Positions 38,173 to 47,167 of a stretch of DNA of 64,000 bases are shown here, one piece after another; the stretch's first letter is position 1; the number at the start of each line of letters is the position of its first letter. The translations under genes were made by a program, and so were the position numbers. The notes under the pieces were generated by a model. That model worked only from the letters and a program-made list of their open reading frames with translations, was not told the DNA's origin and searched no databases. Origin of the DNA: Enterococcus sp. 9D6_DIV0238 (lineage in GTDB: Bacteria > Bacillota > Bacilli > Lactobacillales > Enterococcaceae); contig NZ_CP147246.1 in assembly GCF_002174455.2 (NCBI RefSeq), positions 3,435,414-3,499,413 of the forward strand. The letters are read 5' to 3'.

Positions 38173-39912
38173 ATGGAAATGTATCAACCAGAGGCAATTA
38201 ATTTAACGAAATATCTATTTTTCACAGGTAAAGGAGGTGTTGGGAAAACTTCTACAGCTAGTGCTACAGCAACTTATCTAGCTGATAAAGGGAAACAAGT
38301 CATGTTGGTTAGTACCGACCCAGCAAGTAATTTGCAGGATGTCTTTGAATTAGAACTCTCAAATAAAGGGACTAAAATTCCTAATGTAGAAGGTTTAGTT
38401 GTCGCCAACTTTGACCCTGTGGAGGCGGCTAATGACTATAAAGAAAGTATTGTAGGACCTTATCGTGGTAAATTGCCAGATTCAGTTTTGGAAAATATGG
38501 AAGAACAATTGTCAGGCTCTTGTACTGTAGAGATAGCCTCATTTAATGAATTTGCCAATTTTTTAACGGATAAAGAAGCCTCTACAAAATTTGATCATAT
38601 TATTTTTGATACTGCCCCAACAGGTCACACTCTGAGAATGCTTCAATTACCTTCTGCTTGGAATAATTATTTAGATGAGAATGAGAACGCAACTGCTCCT
38701 TTAGGACAATTATCAGGTGCTGTAGACAAAAAAGAAATGTATGATCTAGCTGTTAAAACCTTAATTGACGGTCAGAAAACGACGTTGATGTTGGTAACGA
38801 GACCACAAAAAACGTCTTTATTAGAAGCAGATAGAGCTTCAAAAGAATTGGAAGAAATGGGGATTAAAAATCAAGCATTAATTATTAATGGGGTACTGGA
38901 AGAAGCAACAGATAAAGTATCTGAGGAATTTTATGCTATTCAACAGGAAGCATTAAAACAAATGCCAGCAAGTTTAGCTAAGTATCCAGAATATTTTGTA
39001 CCATTACGTCCATATAATTTAACCGGAATTGAAAATATTAGAAAATTATTGAATGAACATCAAGAAGAACTATTGACGGGATCAATTAAACCAAAAGAAT
39101 TTCCCCACTTACAAGTCATTGTGGATAATTTATATAAAACGGATAAAAAAGTTATTTTTACAATGGGTAAAGGTGGCGTAGGGAAGACGACGATAGCCGC
39201 AGCAATTGCAATGGCTTTAGCTGACAAAGGAAAAAAAGTTCATTTAGCAACGACTGATCCAGCAGCACATCTTCAATTTGTTATTTCAGAAACTGACAAA
39301 ATTAGCGTGAGTCATATTGATGAAGAAAAAGAACTAGCTGATTATCAGTCTGAGGTATTAACAAAGGCTCGTGAAACAATGTCAGAAGAAGATGTGGCTT
39401 ATGTTGAAGAAGACCTACGTTCCCCTTGCACACAGGAGATTGCTGTTTTTAGAAAGTTTGCGGAAATAGTTGAAGGAGCAGATAGTGATGTTGTTGTGAT
39501 TGATACCGCACCAACAGGTCATACACTATTGCTATTAGATTCAACACAAAGCTACCACATGGAGATTGAACGTTCTTCTGGAGATATACCCGAGTCTGTT
39601 CAAAAGCTACTGCCTAAGCTACAAAATGGGGATGAAACAGAAGTAGTAATGGTCACATTACCCGAAGCAACACCTGTTTATGAATCAATTCGGTTAAAAG
39701 ATGACTTGGAGAGAGCGGGAATCGCTCGTACTTGGTGGGTAGTGAACAACAGCATGCTTTCTAGCGGAACAACGAATCCAATGCTTTTAGCACGAGCACA
39801 AAATGAAGAAGTTTGGATAGATAAGGTAGCAGAGCTGTCTAACAATCATTACGCAGTGATTGAATGGAAAGCTGAGGATATTTCAGGAGATGCATTAAGA
39901 GATATTTTGTAA
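38173..39912 (+). CDS. arsA: Arsenite efflux ATPase ArsA (copy 1)
   Basis: 579 residues in two homologous halves, each with a P-loop: FFTGKGGVGKTS (about 17-27) and FTMGKGGVGKTT (329-340), and signature DTAPTGHTLR (147-155) / DTAPTGHTLLLL. ArsA energises an arsenite pump. Metalloid ligands C117 and C419 are present, but the third (E. coli C172 equivalent) is Pro176; copy 2 has Cys there. AAGGAGG precedes ATG. It forms an operon with arsD1 and is about 75 percent similar by eye to copy 2. Confidence 0.95.
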   Translation: MEMYQPEAINLTKYLFFTGKGGVGKTSTASATATYLADKGKQVMLVSTDPASNLQDVFELELSNKGTKIPNVEGLVVANFDPVEAANDYKESIVGPYRGKLPDSVLENMEEQLSGSCTVEIASFNEFANFLTDKEASTKFDHIIFDTAPTGHTLRMLQLPSAWNNYLDENENATAPLGQLSGAVDKKEMYDLAVKTLIDGQKTTLMLVTRPQKTSLLEADRASKELEEMGIKNQALIINGVLEEATDKVSEEFYAIQQEALKQMPASLAKYPEYFVPLRPYNLTGIENIRKLLNEHQEELLTGSIKPKEFPHLQVIVDNLYKTDKKVIFTMGKGGVGKTTIAAAIAMALADKGKKVHLATTDPAAHLQFVISETDKISVSHIDEEKELADYQSEVLTKARETMSEEDVAYVEEDLRSPCTQEIAVFRKFAEIVEGADSDVVVIDTAPTGHTLLLLDSTQSYHMEIERSSGDIPESVQKLLPKLQNGDETEVVMVTLPEATPVYESIRLKDDLERAGIARTWWVVNNSMLSSGTTNPMLLARAQNEEVWIDKVAELSNNHYAVIEWKAEDISGDALRDIL

Positions 39913-39944
39913 TTTACGATAGAATACAACTCATATTTTACTCA

Positions 39945-39995
39945 TTGACAAAACATAGATAAAGTTCTATATTAAATATAGATGAATATCTATAT
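39945..39995 (+). promoter_or_regulatory. ArsR-type promoter/operator 2
   Basis: TTGACA (39945-39950), 17 bp, TATATT (39968-39973). Dyads ATAGAT-aaag-TTCTAT (39955-39970) and ATATAGAT-gaat-ATCTATAT (39976-39995), centres 23 bp apart. Drives arsR1-arsD2. Confidence 0.88.
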
Positions 39996-40007
39996 GGAGG
40001 TGAGAAT

Positions 40008-40301
40008 ATGGATTATTTAGGATTATCAAAAATTATGAAGGCAATTGCAGAGCCTAATAGACTTCAAATATTAGATATGATTTCAACTGGTGAAAAGTGT
40101 GCATGTGATATTTTGGATAATTTTGATTTTACTCAGCCGACACTATCACATCATATGAAGGTTTTAATTGAGGCAGGAGTAGTAACCGCACGTAAAGAAG
40201 GCAAATGGCAATATTATTCTCTGGTAACAGAGAACATTGAAGAGTTTCAAGAATTAATACATCAGATATTGAATATAAAACAAAAAGAAGGAGTTATGTA
40301 A
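40008..40301 (+). CDS. arsR: ArsR-family arsenic-responsive repressor (copy 1)
   Basis: 97 residues, winged helix. KCACDIL in the recognition-helix region provides the As(III)-binding Cys pair (CxC, like CVC in E. coli ArsR) and FTQPTLSHHMKVL is the DNA-reading helix. GGAGGTGAG precedes the ATG. Binding of As(III) should release it from the ATAGAT/ATCTAT operators seen before each ars unit. It is followed 1 bp later by arsD2. Confidence 0.93.
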   Translation: MDYLGLSKIMKAIAEPNRLQILDMISTGEKCACDILDNFDFTQPTLSHHMKVLIEAGVVTARKEGKWQYYSLVTENIEEFQELIHQILNIKQKEGVM

Positions 40302-40302
40302 A

Positions 40303-40674
40303 ATGAGTAAAGTATCGTTGTATGAACCAGCAATGTGTTGTGACACAGGAGTTTGTGGTCCCGGAGTAGATACAGAATTGCTTCGAGTTTCCTCTATTAT
40401 TCAAACATTGGAAAAAGCCGATGGTGTAGAAGTAGAGCGTTTTAATTTAACAGGTAATCCTGCAGCATTCGTAGAAAATGAAAAAATTGGGGAGTTGTTA
40501 CAGTCTAAAGGAGCCGACATACTACCAGTTGTTTTATTAGATGGTGAAATTGTGAAAATGGCTGGTTATCCGTCAAATGAGGAGTTTAGTGTCTATACTG
40601 GTGTTAATTTCTCAGAGGATAAGAAAGAAGAACAATCAAATAGTTGTTGCTCTCCATCATCTGGATGTTGCTAA
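40303..40674 (+). CDS. arsD: ArsD arsenic metallochaperone (copy 2)
   Basis: 123 residues with the full metalloid site C12, C13 and C18 (EPAMCCDTGVCG) and a C-terminal tail rich in Cys pairs (SNSCCSPSSGCC), both typical of active ArsD. ADILPVVLLDGEIVKMAGYP matches the conserved thioredoxin-like core. The start lies 1 bp after the arsR1 stop, so the two are coupled. Likely partner of ArsA2, though ArsA1 is also available. Confidence 0.94.
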   Translation: MSKVSLYEPAMCCDTGVCGPGVDTELLRVSSIIQTLEKADGVEVERFNLTGNPAAFVENEKIGELLQSKGADILPVVLLDGEIVKMAGYPSNEEFSVYTGVNFSEDKKEEQSNSCCSPSSGCC

Positions 40675-40686
40675 AACGAAGAAACT

Positions 40687-40722
40687 AAAGCCTATGAGAA
40701 GAGATTCTCATAGGCTTTTTTA
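40687..40722 (+). terminator. Terminator after arsD2
   Basis: AAAGCCTATGAGAA / TTCTCATAGGCTTT perfect stem with T6 tail. Confidence 0.92.
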
Positions 40723-40741
40723 TTAAGTGAGACAGAATCTA

Positions 40742-40792
40742 TTGACAATAGATAGATGAACATCTATATTATACATAGAAGAACTTCTATGT
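40742..40792 (+). promoter_or_regulatory. ArsR-type promoter/operator 3
   Basis: TTGACA (40742-40747), 17 bp, TATATT (40765-40770). Dyads ATAGAT-gaac-ATCTAT (40752-40767) and ACATAGAA-gaac-TTCTATGT (40773-40792), centres 23 bp apart. Drives arsR2-arsA2 and probably acr3 genes. Confidence 0.88.
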
Positions 40793-40807
40793 ATGGAGGG
40801 ATGAAAG

Positions 40808-41173
40808 ATGGATTATGAATTAACAGCAAAAGTTTTTAAAGCATTAGGAGACCCAAAAAGGGTTCAAATTGTGGATATGCTCTCTTGTGGTGAGCGTTGT
40901 GCATGTGATTTATTAGAGCATTTTGAATTTACGCAACCAACGCTTTCCCATCACATGAAAGTGTTAATGAATGCAGGGATTGTTCAAGCTAGAAAATCAG
41001 GGACATGGCACAATTATTCATTGAATGCGGAGAATATGAAAGTATTATCTAGTGTCATTCAAACAATCATTCAAAACACGGATGACTGTATTTGTCATAC
41101 GATTGATAATGCTGCATGTTCTTGTGAGGCTAAAGGGAGAGTAACAGCTACAAAGAAAGTAACAACTGCTTAG
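40808..41173 (+). CDS. arsR: ArsR-family arsenic-responsive repressor (copy 2)
   Basis: 121 residues. Shares RCACDLLEHF and FTQPTLSHHMKVL with copy 1 and carries an extra C-terminal tail with Cys residues (DDCICH, ACSCEA) that could add metal ligands. GGAGGGATGA precedes ATG. Starts the arsR2-arsA2-acr3-acr3-CoADR transcript under promoter 3. Confidence 0.93.
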   Translation: MDYELTAKVFKALGDPKRVQIVDMLSCGERCACDLLEHFEFTQPTLSHHMKVLMNAGIVQARKSGTWHNYSLNAENMKVLSSVIQTIIQNTDDCICHTIDNAACSCEAKGRVTATKKVTTA

Positions 41174-41208
41174 AATGATGATGCTAAATTTAAAGGAGGA
41201 AACCAAAC

Positions 41209-42951
41209 ATGAAATTGTACCAACCAGATCAGCTACCATTAACAAAGTATCTATTTTTTACAGGAAAGGGAGGTGTTGGTAAAACAACGACTGCTTGTGG
41301 CACTGCTACTTATTTAGCAGATAGTGGGAAAAAAGTTATGTTAGTCAGTACCGATCCAGCAAGTAATTTACAAGATGTTTTTCAAACAGAATTAACAAAT
41401 AAAGGGAAAGAAATTCCAGAAGTTCCGGGATTAACTGTAGCAAATTTTGATCCTGTAACAGCAGCTGATGACTATAAAGAAAGTGTTGTGGGACCATTTA
41501 GAGGGAAACTACCTGATTCTGCTTTAGCGAATATGGAGGAACAATTATCTGGTTCTTGTACAGTAGAGATTGCTGCATTTAATGAATTTTCTGGTTTTTT
41601 AACTGATCCAGAAGCAGAGAAAAAGTATGATTATATTATTTTTGATACTGCACCAACAGGTCACACGTTAAGAATGTTACAGTTACCATCTGCATGGAGT
41701 AATTTTATGGATGAAAATACAACAGGAGCTTCTTGCTTAGGTCAATTATCTGGTTTAGGTGATAAAAAGGAAATTTATGAGCATGCTGTAGCCACATTAG
41801 CTGATGGAGCAAAAACAACTTTAATGCTTGTAACAAGACCACAAAAGGCACCACTTTTAGAAGCAGATCGAGCTTCTAAAGAATTACAAGAGATAGGCAT
41901 TGAAAATCAAGTTTTATTAGTGAATGGCGTCTTAGAGGAAGCAACAGATAAAGTATCTCAATTGATTTATGATGGACAACAAGAAGCGTTGGCACAAATG
42001 CCAGATAGTTTGAAAGCTTTTCCTGAGTACAGTATTCCTTTACGTTCTTACAATGTGACTGGTGTTGAAAATCTACGCCAATTGTTGAAATCCAATCAAG
42101 GTGAATTTTTAACTGAAATAGTCACACCAAGAGCATTTCCTAGATTGAAAGACATCGTGAATGAGTTGCATCAATCTGGTAAAAAAGTGATTTTTACAAT
42201 GGGTAAAGGTGGCGTTGGGAAAACGACTATTGCTGCGGCAATTGCCACTGGTTTAGCAGATAAAGGCAAGAAAGTTCATTTGGCTACAACCGATCCAGCT
42301 GCTCATTTACAATTTGTGATTTCTGAATCCGATCAAATTAAGGTGAGTCATATCGATGAGGACAAGGAATTAGCAGATTATACAGAAGAAGTATTAAGCA
42401 AGGCTCGTGAAACGATGTCACCAGATGATGTTGCTTATGTAGAAGAAGATTTGCGTTCGCCTTGTACACAAGAAATCGCTGTATTCAGAGCTTTTGCAGA
42501 GATTGTGGATGATGCCGATTGTGATGTGGTAGTTATTGATACCGCACCAACAGGACATACTTTACTATTACTTGATTCTACCCAAAGCTACCATAAAGAA
42601 GTAGAGCGGACATCTGGTGAAGTACCAGAATCAGTGAAACGTCTCTTACCTCGTTTGCAAGATGGAAAAGAAACCGAAGTGGTCATGGTCACTTTACCTG
42701 AAACAACACCTGTTTATGAATCTATGCGACTACAGGAAGACTTGGATCGAGCAGGCATTGCTCATACATGGTGGGTCGTGAATAACAGTATGTTAACAAG
42801 TGGTACAACAAATCCAATGTTACTAGCCCGAGCACAAAATGAAAATACATGGATTGATAAAGTAGCAGAATTATCTAATAATCATTATGGGGTTGTAGAA
42901 TGGCATGCAGAAGAAATCTCTGGAGAAGCACTACACAATATATTGAATTAG
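41209..42951 (+). CDS. arsA: Arsenite efflux ATPase ArsA (copy 2)
   Basis: 580 residues, two P-loops (FFTGKGGVGKTT and FTMGKGGVGKTT) and two DTAPTGHTL motifs. All three metalloid ligands are present: C117, C176 (GASCLGQL) and the Cys of LRSPCTQE. Powers arsenite extrusion through a membrane pump; Acr3 genes follow directly. AAGGAGG precedes ATG. Compared with copy 1 it has the complete Cys triad. Confidence 0.96.
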   Translation: MKLYQPDQLPLTKYLFFTGKGGVGKTTTACGTATYLADSGKKVMLVSTDPASNLQDVFQTELTNKGKEIPEVPGLTVANFDPVTAADDYKESVVGPFRGKLPDSALANMEEQLSGSCTVEIAAFNEFSGFLTDPEAEKKYDYIIFDTAPTGHTLRMLQLPSAWSNFMDENTTGASCLGQLSGLGDKKEIYEHAVATLADGAKTTLMLVTRPQKAPLLEADRASKELQEIGIENQVLLVNGVLEEATDKVSQLIYDGQQEALAQMPDSLKAFPEYSIPLRSYNVTGVENLRQLLKSNQGEFLTEIVTPRAFPRLKDIVNELHQSGKKVIFTMGKGGVGKTTIAAAIATGLADKGKKVHLATTDPAAHLQFVISESDQIKVSHIDEDKELADYTEEVLSKARETMSPDDVAYVEEDLRSPCTQEIAVFRAFAEIVDDADCDVVVIDTAPTGHTLLLLDSTQSYHKEVERTSGEVPESVKRLLPRLQDGKETEVVMVTLPETTPVYESMRLQEDLDRAGIAHTWWVVNNSMLTSGTTNPMLLARAQNENTWIDKVAELSNNHYGVVEWHAEEISGEALHNILN

Positions 42952-42972
42952 AAGCATTTTATTTTTTTTAAT

Positions 42973-43000
42973 TGATAGATAGAATTTTTTCTATCTATCA
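42973..43000 (+). promoter_or_regulatory. Perfect dyad between arsA2 and the first acr3
   Basis: TGATAGATAG / CTATCTATCA with an 8-nt AATTTTTT loop. It resembles the ars operators (ATAGAT) and could bind ArsR or form an attenuating hairpin ahead of the pump genes. Confidence 0.55.
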
Positions 43001-43037
43001 TGCACTTATTTGAATTTTATGATGGAGGAAGATGATG

Positions 43038-44111
43038 ATGGAAAAAGAAGAACAAAAAGGATTGGGAATATTTGAAAAATATTTAACGCTTTGGGTGGCT
43101 TTGTGTATGGTTACGGGTGTTTTAATTGGGAAATATTTGCCAGCTGTTCCAGCAACTTTAGGGAAATTCGAGTATTATCAAGTATCTATTCCAACAGCAA
43201 TCTTAATTTGGTTGATGATCTATCCGATGATGTTGAAAATAGATTTTACTAGTATTGTCAATGCAGCAAAAAAACCTAAAGGTCTGATTGTAACCTGTAC
43301 AGTGAATTGGTTAATTAAGCCATTTACGATGTATGCCATTTCAGCATTTTTCTTTTTCGTTGTATTTAAAGGGATTATCCCAAATGATTTAGCTAAAGAA
43401 TATGTTGCAGGAGCAGTATTGTTAGGTGCGGCACCCTGTACTGCAATGGTCTTTGTTTGGAGTTACTTAACCAAAGGAGATCCAGCTTATACATTAGTTC
43501 AAGTTGCGATTAATGATTTAATTATTTTAGTGTTGTATGCGCCAATCGTTGCTATTTTATTAGGTGTTGGAAATGTAGCTGTTCCAATTAATACGTTGAT
43601 CTTGTCGACTGTTTTATTCGTAGTGATTCCACTTCTTTTAGGTGTTGTCACTCGAACATTCATTATAAAAAATAAAGGACTTCATTATTTTGAAACAGTA
43701 TTTCTAAAAAAATTTGATAAGGTTACGATTATTGGGCTGCTCTTAACGCTAGTGATTATTTTTTCTTTTCAAGGTGAAAGAATCTTGAATAATCCACTGC
43801 ACATTCTTTTGATTGCAATTCCGCTAACCATTCAAACACTATTGATTTTTGCTATTGCGTATACATGGGCTCGCTTTTGGAAGTTGCCTCATTCGATTGC
43901 TGCTCCGGCAGGCATGGTTGGAGCTAGTAATTTCTTTGAATTATCTGTAGCAGTAGCCATCTCACTATTTGGTTTACAGTCAGGGGCAACATTAGCAACA
44001 GTAGTGGGCGTATTAGTTGAAGTACCAGTCATGTTGCTATTAGTTAAAGTTGCGAATAGTACAGTTGGATGGTTTCAAAAAAATGAGTTACCTCAATCGT
44101 TAAGAAGCTAG
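43038..44111 (+). CDS. acr3: Acr3-family arsenite efflux permease (copy 1)
   Basis: 357 residues with 10 membrane helices. Acr3 (bile-acid/Na symporter superfamily) exports As(III). GAAPCTAMVFVWSYL holds the conserved pore Cys, and a Glu-containing FFELSVAVAISLFGL segment is the second signature. Three tandem ATGs (43032, 43035, 43038) follow GGAGG; 43038 gives the best spacing. This GAAPCTAMV variant differs from the neighbour's GLARCIAMV, so the two belong to different Acr3 branches. Confidence 0.9.
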   Translation: MEKEEQKGLGIFEKYLTLWVALCMVTGVLIGKYLPAVPATLGKFEYYQVSIPTAILIWLMIYPMMLKIDFTSIVNAAKKPKGLIVTCTVNWLIKPFTMYAISAFFFFVVFKGIIPNDLAKEYVAGAVLLGAAPCTAMVFVWSYLTKGDPAYTLVQVAINDLIILVLYAPIVAILLGVGNVAVPINTLILSTVLFVVIPLLLGVVTRTFIIKNKGLHYFETVFLKKFDKVTIIGLLLTLVIIFSFQGERILNNPLHILLIAIPLTIQTLLIFAIAYTWARFWKLPHSIAAPAGMVGASNFFELSVAVAISLFGLQSGATLATVVGVLVEVPVMLLLVKVANSTVGWFQKNELPQSLRS

Positions 44112-44149
44112 TTTAAGAAGACTAAATTTATTACTTGGAGATGTTTATT

Positions 44150-45196
44150 GTGGCAGGTGTAACAAAAAAATTATCATTATTGGATCGTTATTTAACCCTC
44201 TGGATTTTTCTTGCAATGGGCTTTGGTATTGGATTAGGTTATTTTGTACCAGAGGTTGTGACAGGAATAAATAAACTGGAAGTTGGAACAACTTCTATAC
44301 CTATTGCGATAGGCTTGATATTAATGATGTATCCACCGTTAGCTAAGGTGAAATATGAAGAGATGTGGCGTGTCTTTAAAGATTGGAAGGTTTTATTATT
44401 ATCACTTTTCCAGAACTGGATTGTCGGTCCCATTTTAATGTTTATTTTAGCTGTTGTCTTTTTACATGATTATCCTGAATATATGGTGGGGTTAATTATG
44501 ATTGGTCTGGCTCGTTGTATTGCAATGGTAATTGTGTGGAGTAACTTAGCTCAAGCGGACAATGAGTATACGGCAGGATTAGTGGCGTTCAATTCCATTT
44601 TTCAAATTATCTTTTATTCAGTGTTTGCCTATATTTTTGTGACAGTTATTCCGGGATGGTTAGGCTTAGAAACGCATGCTGTTTCAATTGGAATGGGTGA
44701 GATTGCAACAAGTGTTTTCATTTATTTAGGTATTCCTTTCATTGCAGGCTTTTTATCTCGTTGGATTCTAATAAAGAAAAAAGGAAAGAAATGGTATGAA
44801 GAAAAATTCATTCCTAAAATTAGTCCAATTACATTGGTTGCCTTATTATTTACAATTGTTGTGATGTTCTCCGTTAAAGGAGAAAAAGTCATTGAACTTC
44901 CAATGGATGTAGTAAGGATTGCCATTCCATTACTCATTTATTTTGTCCTTATGTTCTTTGTTTCATTCTTTATTTCTAAACGTATGGGAACCAGTTATCC
45001 AATTGCAGCTTCATTATCTTTTACCGCAGCGAGCAATAATTTTGAATTAGCAATTGCGGTAGCAGTTGGTGTATTTGGTATTAATTCAGGGGAAGCCTTT
45101 GCAGCAGTAATTGGTCCACTAGTGGAAGTTCCGGTTTTGATTGGTTTAGTAAATGTAGCATTGAAATTTAAGCAAAAATATTTTAAGCAAACTTAA
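44150..45196 (+). CDS. acr3: Acr3-family arsenite efflux permease (copy 2)
   Basis: 348 residues, 10 membrane helices. The signature [16 protein letters not shown] carries the essential Cys and matches the Acr3 branch typical of Bacillus ArsB, and [16 protein letters not shown] is the second motif. GTG 44150 is taken as the start because TTGGAG lies 9 nt before; an upstream TTG overlaps that site. Both pumps are in one transcript with arsA2. Confidence 0.9.
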   Translation: MAGVTKKLSLLDRYLTLWIFLAMGFGIGLGYFVPEVVTGINKLEVGTTSIPIAIGLILMMYPPLAKVKYEEMWRVFKDWKVLLLSLFQNWIVGPILMFILAVVFLHDYPEYMVGLIMIGLARCIAMVIVWSNLAQADNEYTAGLVAFNSIFQIIFYSVFAYIFVTVIPGWLGLETHAVSIGMGEIATSVFIYLGIPFIAGFLSRWILIKKKGKKWYEEKFIPKISPITLVALLFTIVVMFSVKGEKVIELPMDVVRIAIPLLIYFVLMFFVSFFISKRMGTSYPIAASLSFTAASNNFELAIAVAVGVFGINSGEAFAAVIGPLVEVPVLIGLVNVALKFKQKYFKQT

Positions 45197-45216
45197 AAAA
45201 GGAATGAGGCATCTTT

Positions 45217-46890
45217 ATGAAAATTGTGATTATTGGTTCAGTAGCATCTGGGACAAGTGTGGCTGCAAAGGCTAGACGAAATACAGAGGAAGCAGAGATT
45301 GTTGTCTATGATCAAGATAAGGATATTTCCTATTCAATTTGCGGGATTCCTTATTATATAGGGGAGGAAGTTGAAGAGTTAGATAAGTTGACCCCTAGAA
45401 ATGCTGCATGGTTTAAAAAGCGTTATAATGTAGATATTTTTACAGAGCATCGAGTGACAGCTATTCATCCTGAAACTCAAACGCTTGAGGTTGAGAATCT
45501 TCAAACAAAGGAGAAGAAAACCGAATCCTATGATGAATTGGTTTTAGCAACAGGAGCCAACCCGATTGTGCCAGAGATTTTTAAAGCACAGCAAGCCAAT
45601 AGAAATCTTTTTCATGTTCGTAATATTCAAGATGCTGCTACAATTCACTCATTTATTGAAAAAGAAAAGCCGCAACAAGCCACAATTATTGGTGCAGGCT
45701 TTATTGGATTAGAAATGGCAGAGCAATTGGCTCATAAAGGAATAGAGGTAACTATTATTCAACGTGGCAATCAAGTCATGAACCAAATGGATGCTGATAT
45801 GGCTTATCGTGTCCAAAAGGAGCTTGAAAAGAATCATGTTAAGCTTCAACTGAATACAACGATCACAAAAATAATTGAGAAGGATGGCTATATTACTGAA
45901 TTAGCAACCAATCAAGGTCAAACAATCAAATCGGATTTAGTCATTCTTGCAGCTGGTGTTATTCCGAATACTTCACTTATTCAATCGACAACTATTCAAT
46001 TGGGAAAATCTGGTGCGATTAAAGTAAATAAGAAAATGCAGACAACGGTACCACATATTTATGCGGTAGGAGATGTTGCTGAGAGCTATTCTGTCATTAC
46101 AGATAAACCAATATATCGTCCACTTGGATCAACTGCTAATAAGATGGGTAGAATTGCAGGTGATATCATCACAGGAGGAACACTGGAACATCGTGGTATT
46201 TTAGGAACTGGTATTGTTCGAGTTTTTGATTTAGCGGTTGCATATACTGGTTTAACAGAAAAAGAAGCTCAATTAGAAGGATTAGAGACAGCTATTCTTT
46301 ATAATATTAAGCCAGATCATGCGGACTACTTAGGTGGAAAAGAGCTGACAATCAAAGCTTTAGCAGATAAAAGTAGCGGGAGAATTCTTGGAGCTCAGAT
46401 TATTGGAGAGCAAGGTGTAGATAAACGAATTGACGTAATTGCCACTGCCATTTCATTTGGTGCAGTAGCAGAAGATTTGTTCCATTTAGACCTTGCTTAT
46501 GCACCACCATTTGCGACAACGAAAGACCCCATTCTTTATACTGGAATGGCGTTAGATAATGCAATAAGCAATGGAACACCTTTAATGACCCCAGCTGAAT
46601 TGATTGAGCGACAAGCAAGTGGAGAACAACTTCAAATTATTGATACTCGTTCCAAAAAACAATATGAAATTTCTTGTGTTAAAGGGGCTATCCATATTCC
46701 ATTAGCAGAAATACGTGATAGAGTGGCGGAGCTAGATAAAAATGTAACAACAATCACGTATTGCAATAAGGGAGTAACTGGAAATGCTGCTCAAAATATC
46801 CTGTTAAACGAAGGATTTAAAGAAGTCTATAATTTATCTGGAGGAAATAAAAATTACCAGATAATTGCCCAAATGCTTGCCTCTAACTGA
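45217..46890 (+). CDS. CoA-disulfide reductase-like flavoprotein with rhodanese domain
   Basis: 557 residues. The pyridine nucleotide-disulfide reductase part (about 1-450) has IIGSVASGTSVAAKAR, the single active Cys in YSICGIPYYIG (near residue 43) and a central NADH loop IIGAGFIGLEMAEQLA. The C-terminal rhodanese domain (about 460-557) has active Cys in TYCNKGVTGN. Such fusions reduce CoA disulfide, polysulfide or persulfides. In ars operons they may regenerate thiols consumed by arsenite (inference). GAGG precedes the ATG. Confidence 0.88.
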   Translation: MKIVIIGSVASGTSVAAKARRNTEEAEIVVYDQDKDISYSICGIPYYIGEEVEELDKLTPRNAAWFKKRYNVDIFTEHRVTAIHPETQTLEVENLQTKEKKTESYDELVLATGANPIVPEIFKAQQANRNLFHVRNIQDAATIHSFIEKEKPQQATIIGAGFIGLEMAEQLAHKGIEVTIIQRGNQVMNQMDADMAYRVQKELEKNHVKLQLNTTITKIIEKDGYITELATNQGQTIKSDLVILAAGVIPNTSLIQSTTIQLGKSGAIKVNKKMQTTVPHIYAVGDVAESYSVITDKPIYRPLGSTANKMGRIAGDIITGGTLEHRGILGTGIVRVFDLAVAYTGLTEKEAQLEGLETAILYNIKPDHADYLGGKELTIKALADKSSGRILGAQIIGEQGVDKRIDVIATAISFGAVAEDLFHLDLAYAPPFATTKDPILYTGMALDNAISNGTPLMTPAELIERQASGEQLQIIDTRSKKQYEISCVKGAIHIPLAEIRDRVAELDKNVTTITYCNKGVTGNAAQNILLNEGFKEVYNLSGGNKNYQIIAQMLASN

Positions 46891-46915
46891 TTTAATGATG
46901 AAGGGAATTGAGTAG

Positions 46916-47089
46916 ATGACAGAAGAAAAAAGAGCACTGGCAAGACTTGCTGGTGTCCTAGGAGCTTTCCTTGCTGCCAAACTGTTAAACTATCAAGTAA
47001 GTATTGGTATATTTGTAAATTTTGTTATAATTGTTGTGGTGCTATATGTTTTAGCTAAAAAGAGAGAATCTAAAGAAGATAGAAAATAG
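46916..47089 (+). CDS. Small membrane protein at the end of the ars operon
   Basis: 57 residues (MTEEKRALARLAGVLGAFLA ... ending ESKEDRK) with one or two hydrophobic segments (about 10-22 and 28-45) between charged ends. GAAGGG lies about 11 nt before the ATG and it follows the CoA-reductase gene by 25 bp. A perfect hairpin follows. Unrecognised; could be an accessory membrane peptide of the pump operon. Confidence 0.6.
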   Translation: MTEEKRALARLAGVLGAFLAAKLLNYQVSIGIFVNFVIIVVVLYVLAKKRESKEDRK

Positions 47090-47096
47090 TTTGTTG

Positions 47097-47130
47097 CAAA
47101 TGCAGTTGTACTTTGACTGCATTTGTTATT
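47097..47130 (+). terminator. Hairpin terminator after the ars operon
   Basis: Perfect 10-bp stem CAAATGCAGT / ACTGCATTTG followed by TTATTT. The T-run is short, so termination may be partial. Confidence 0.6.
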
Positions 47131-47167
47131 TGGCAAAAGATAATATTAGTAAGGAGGTAATTAGTAA

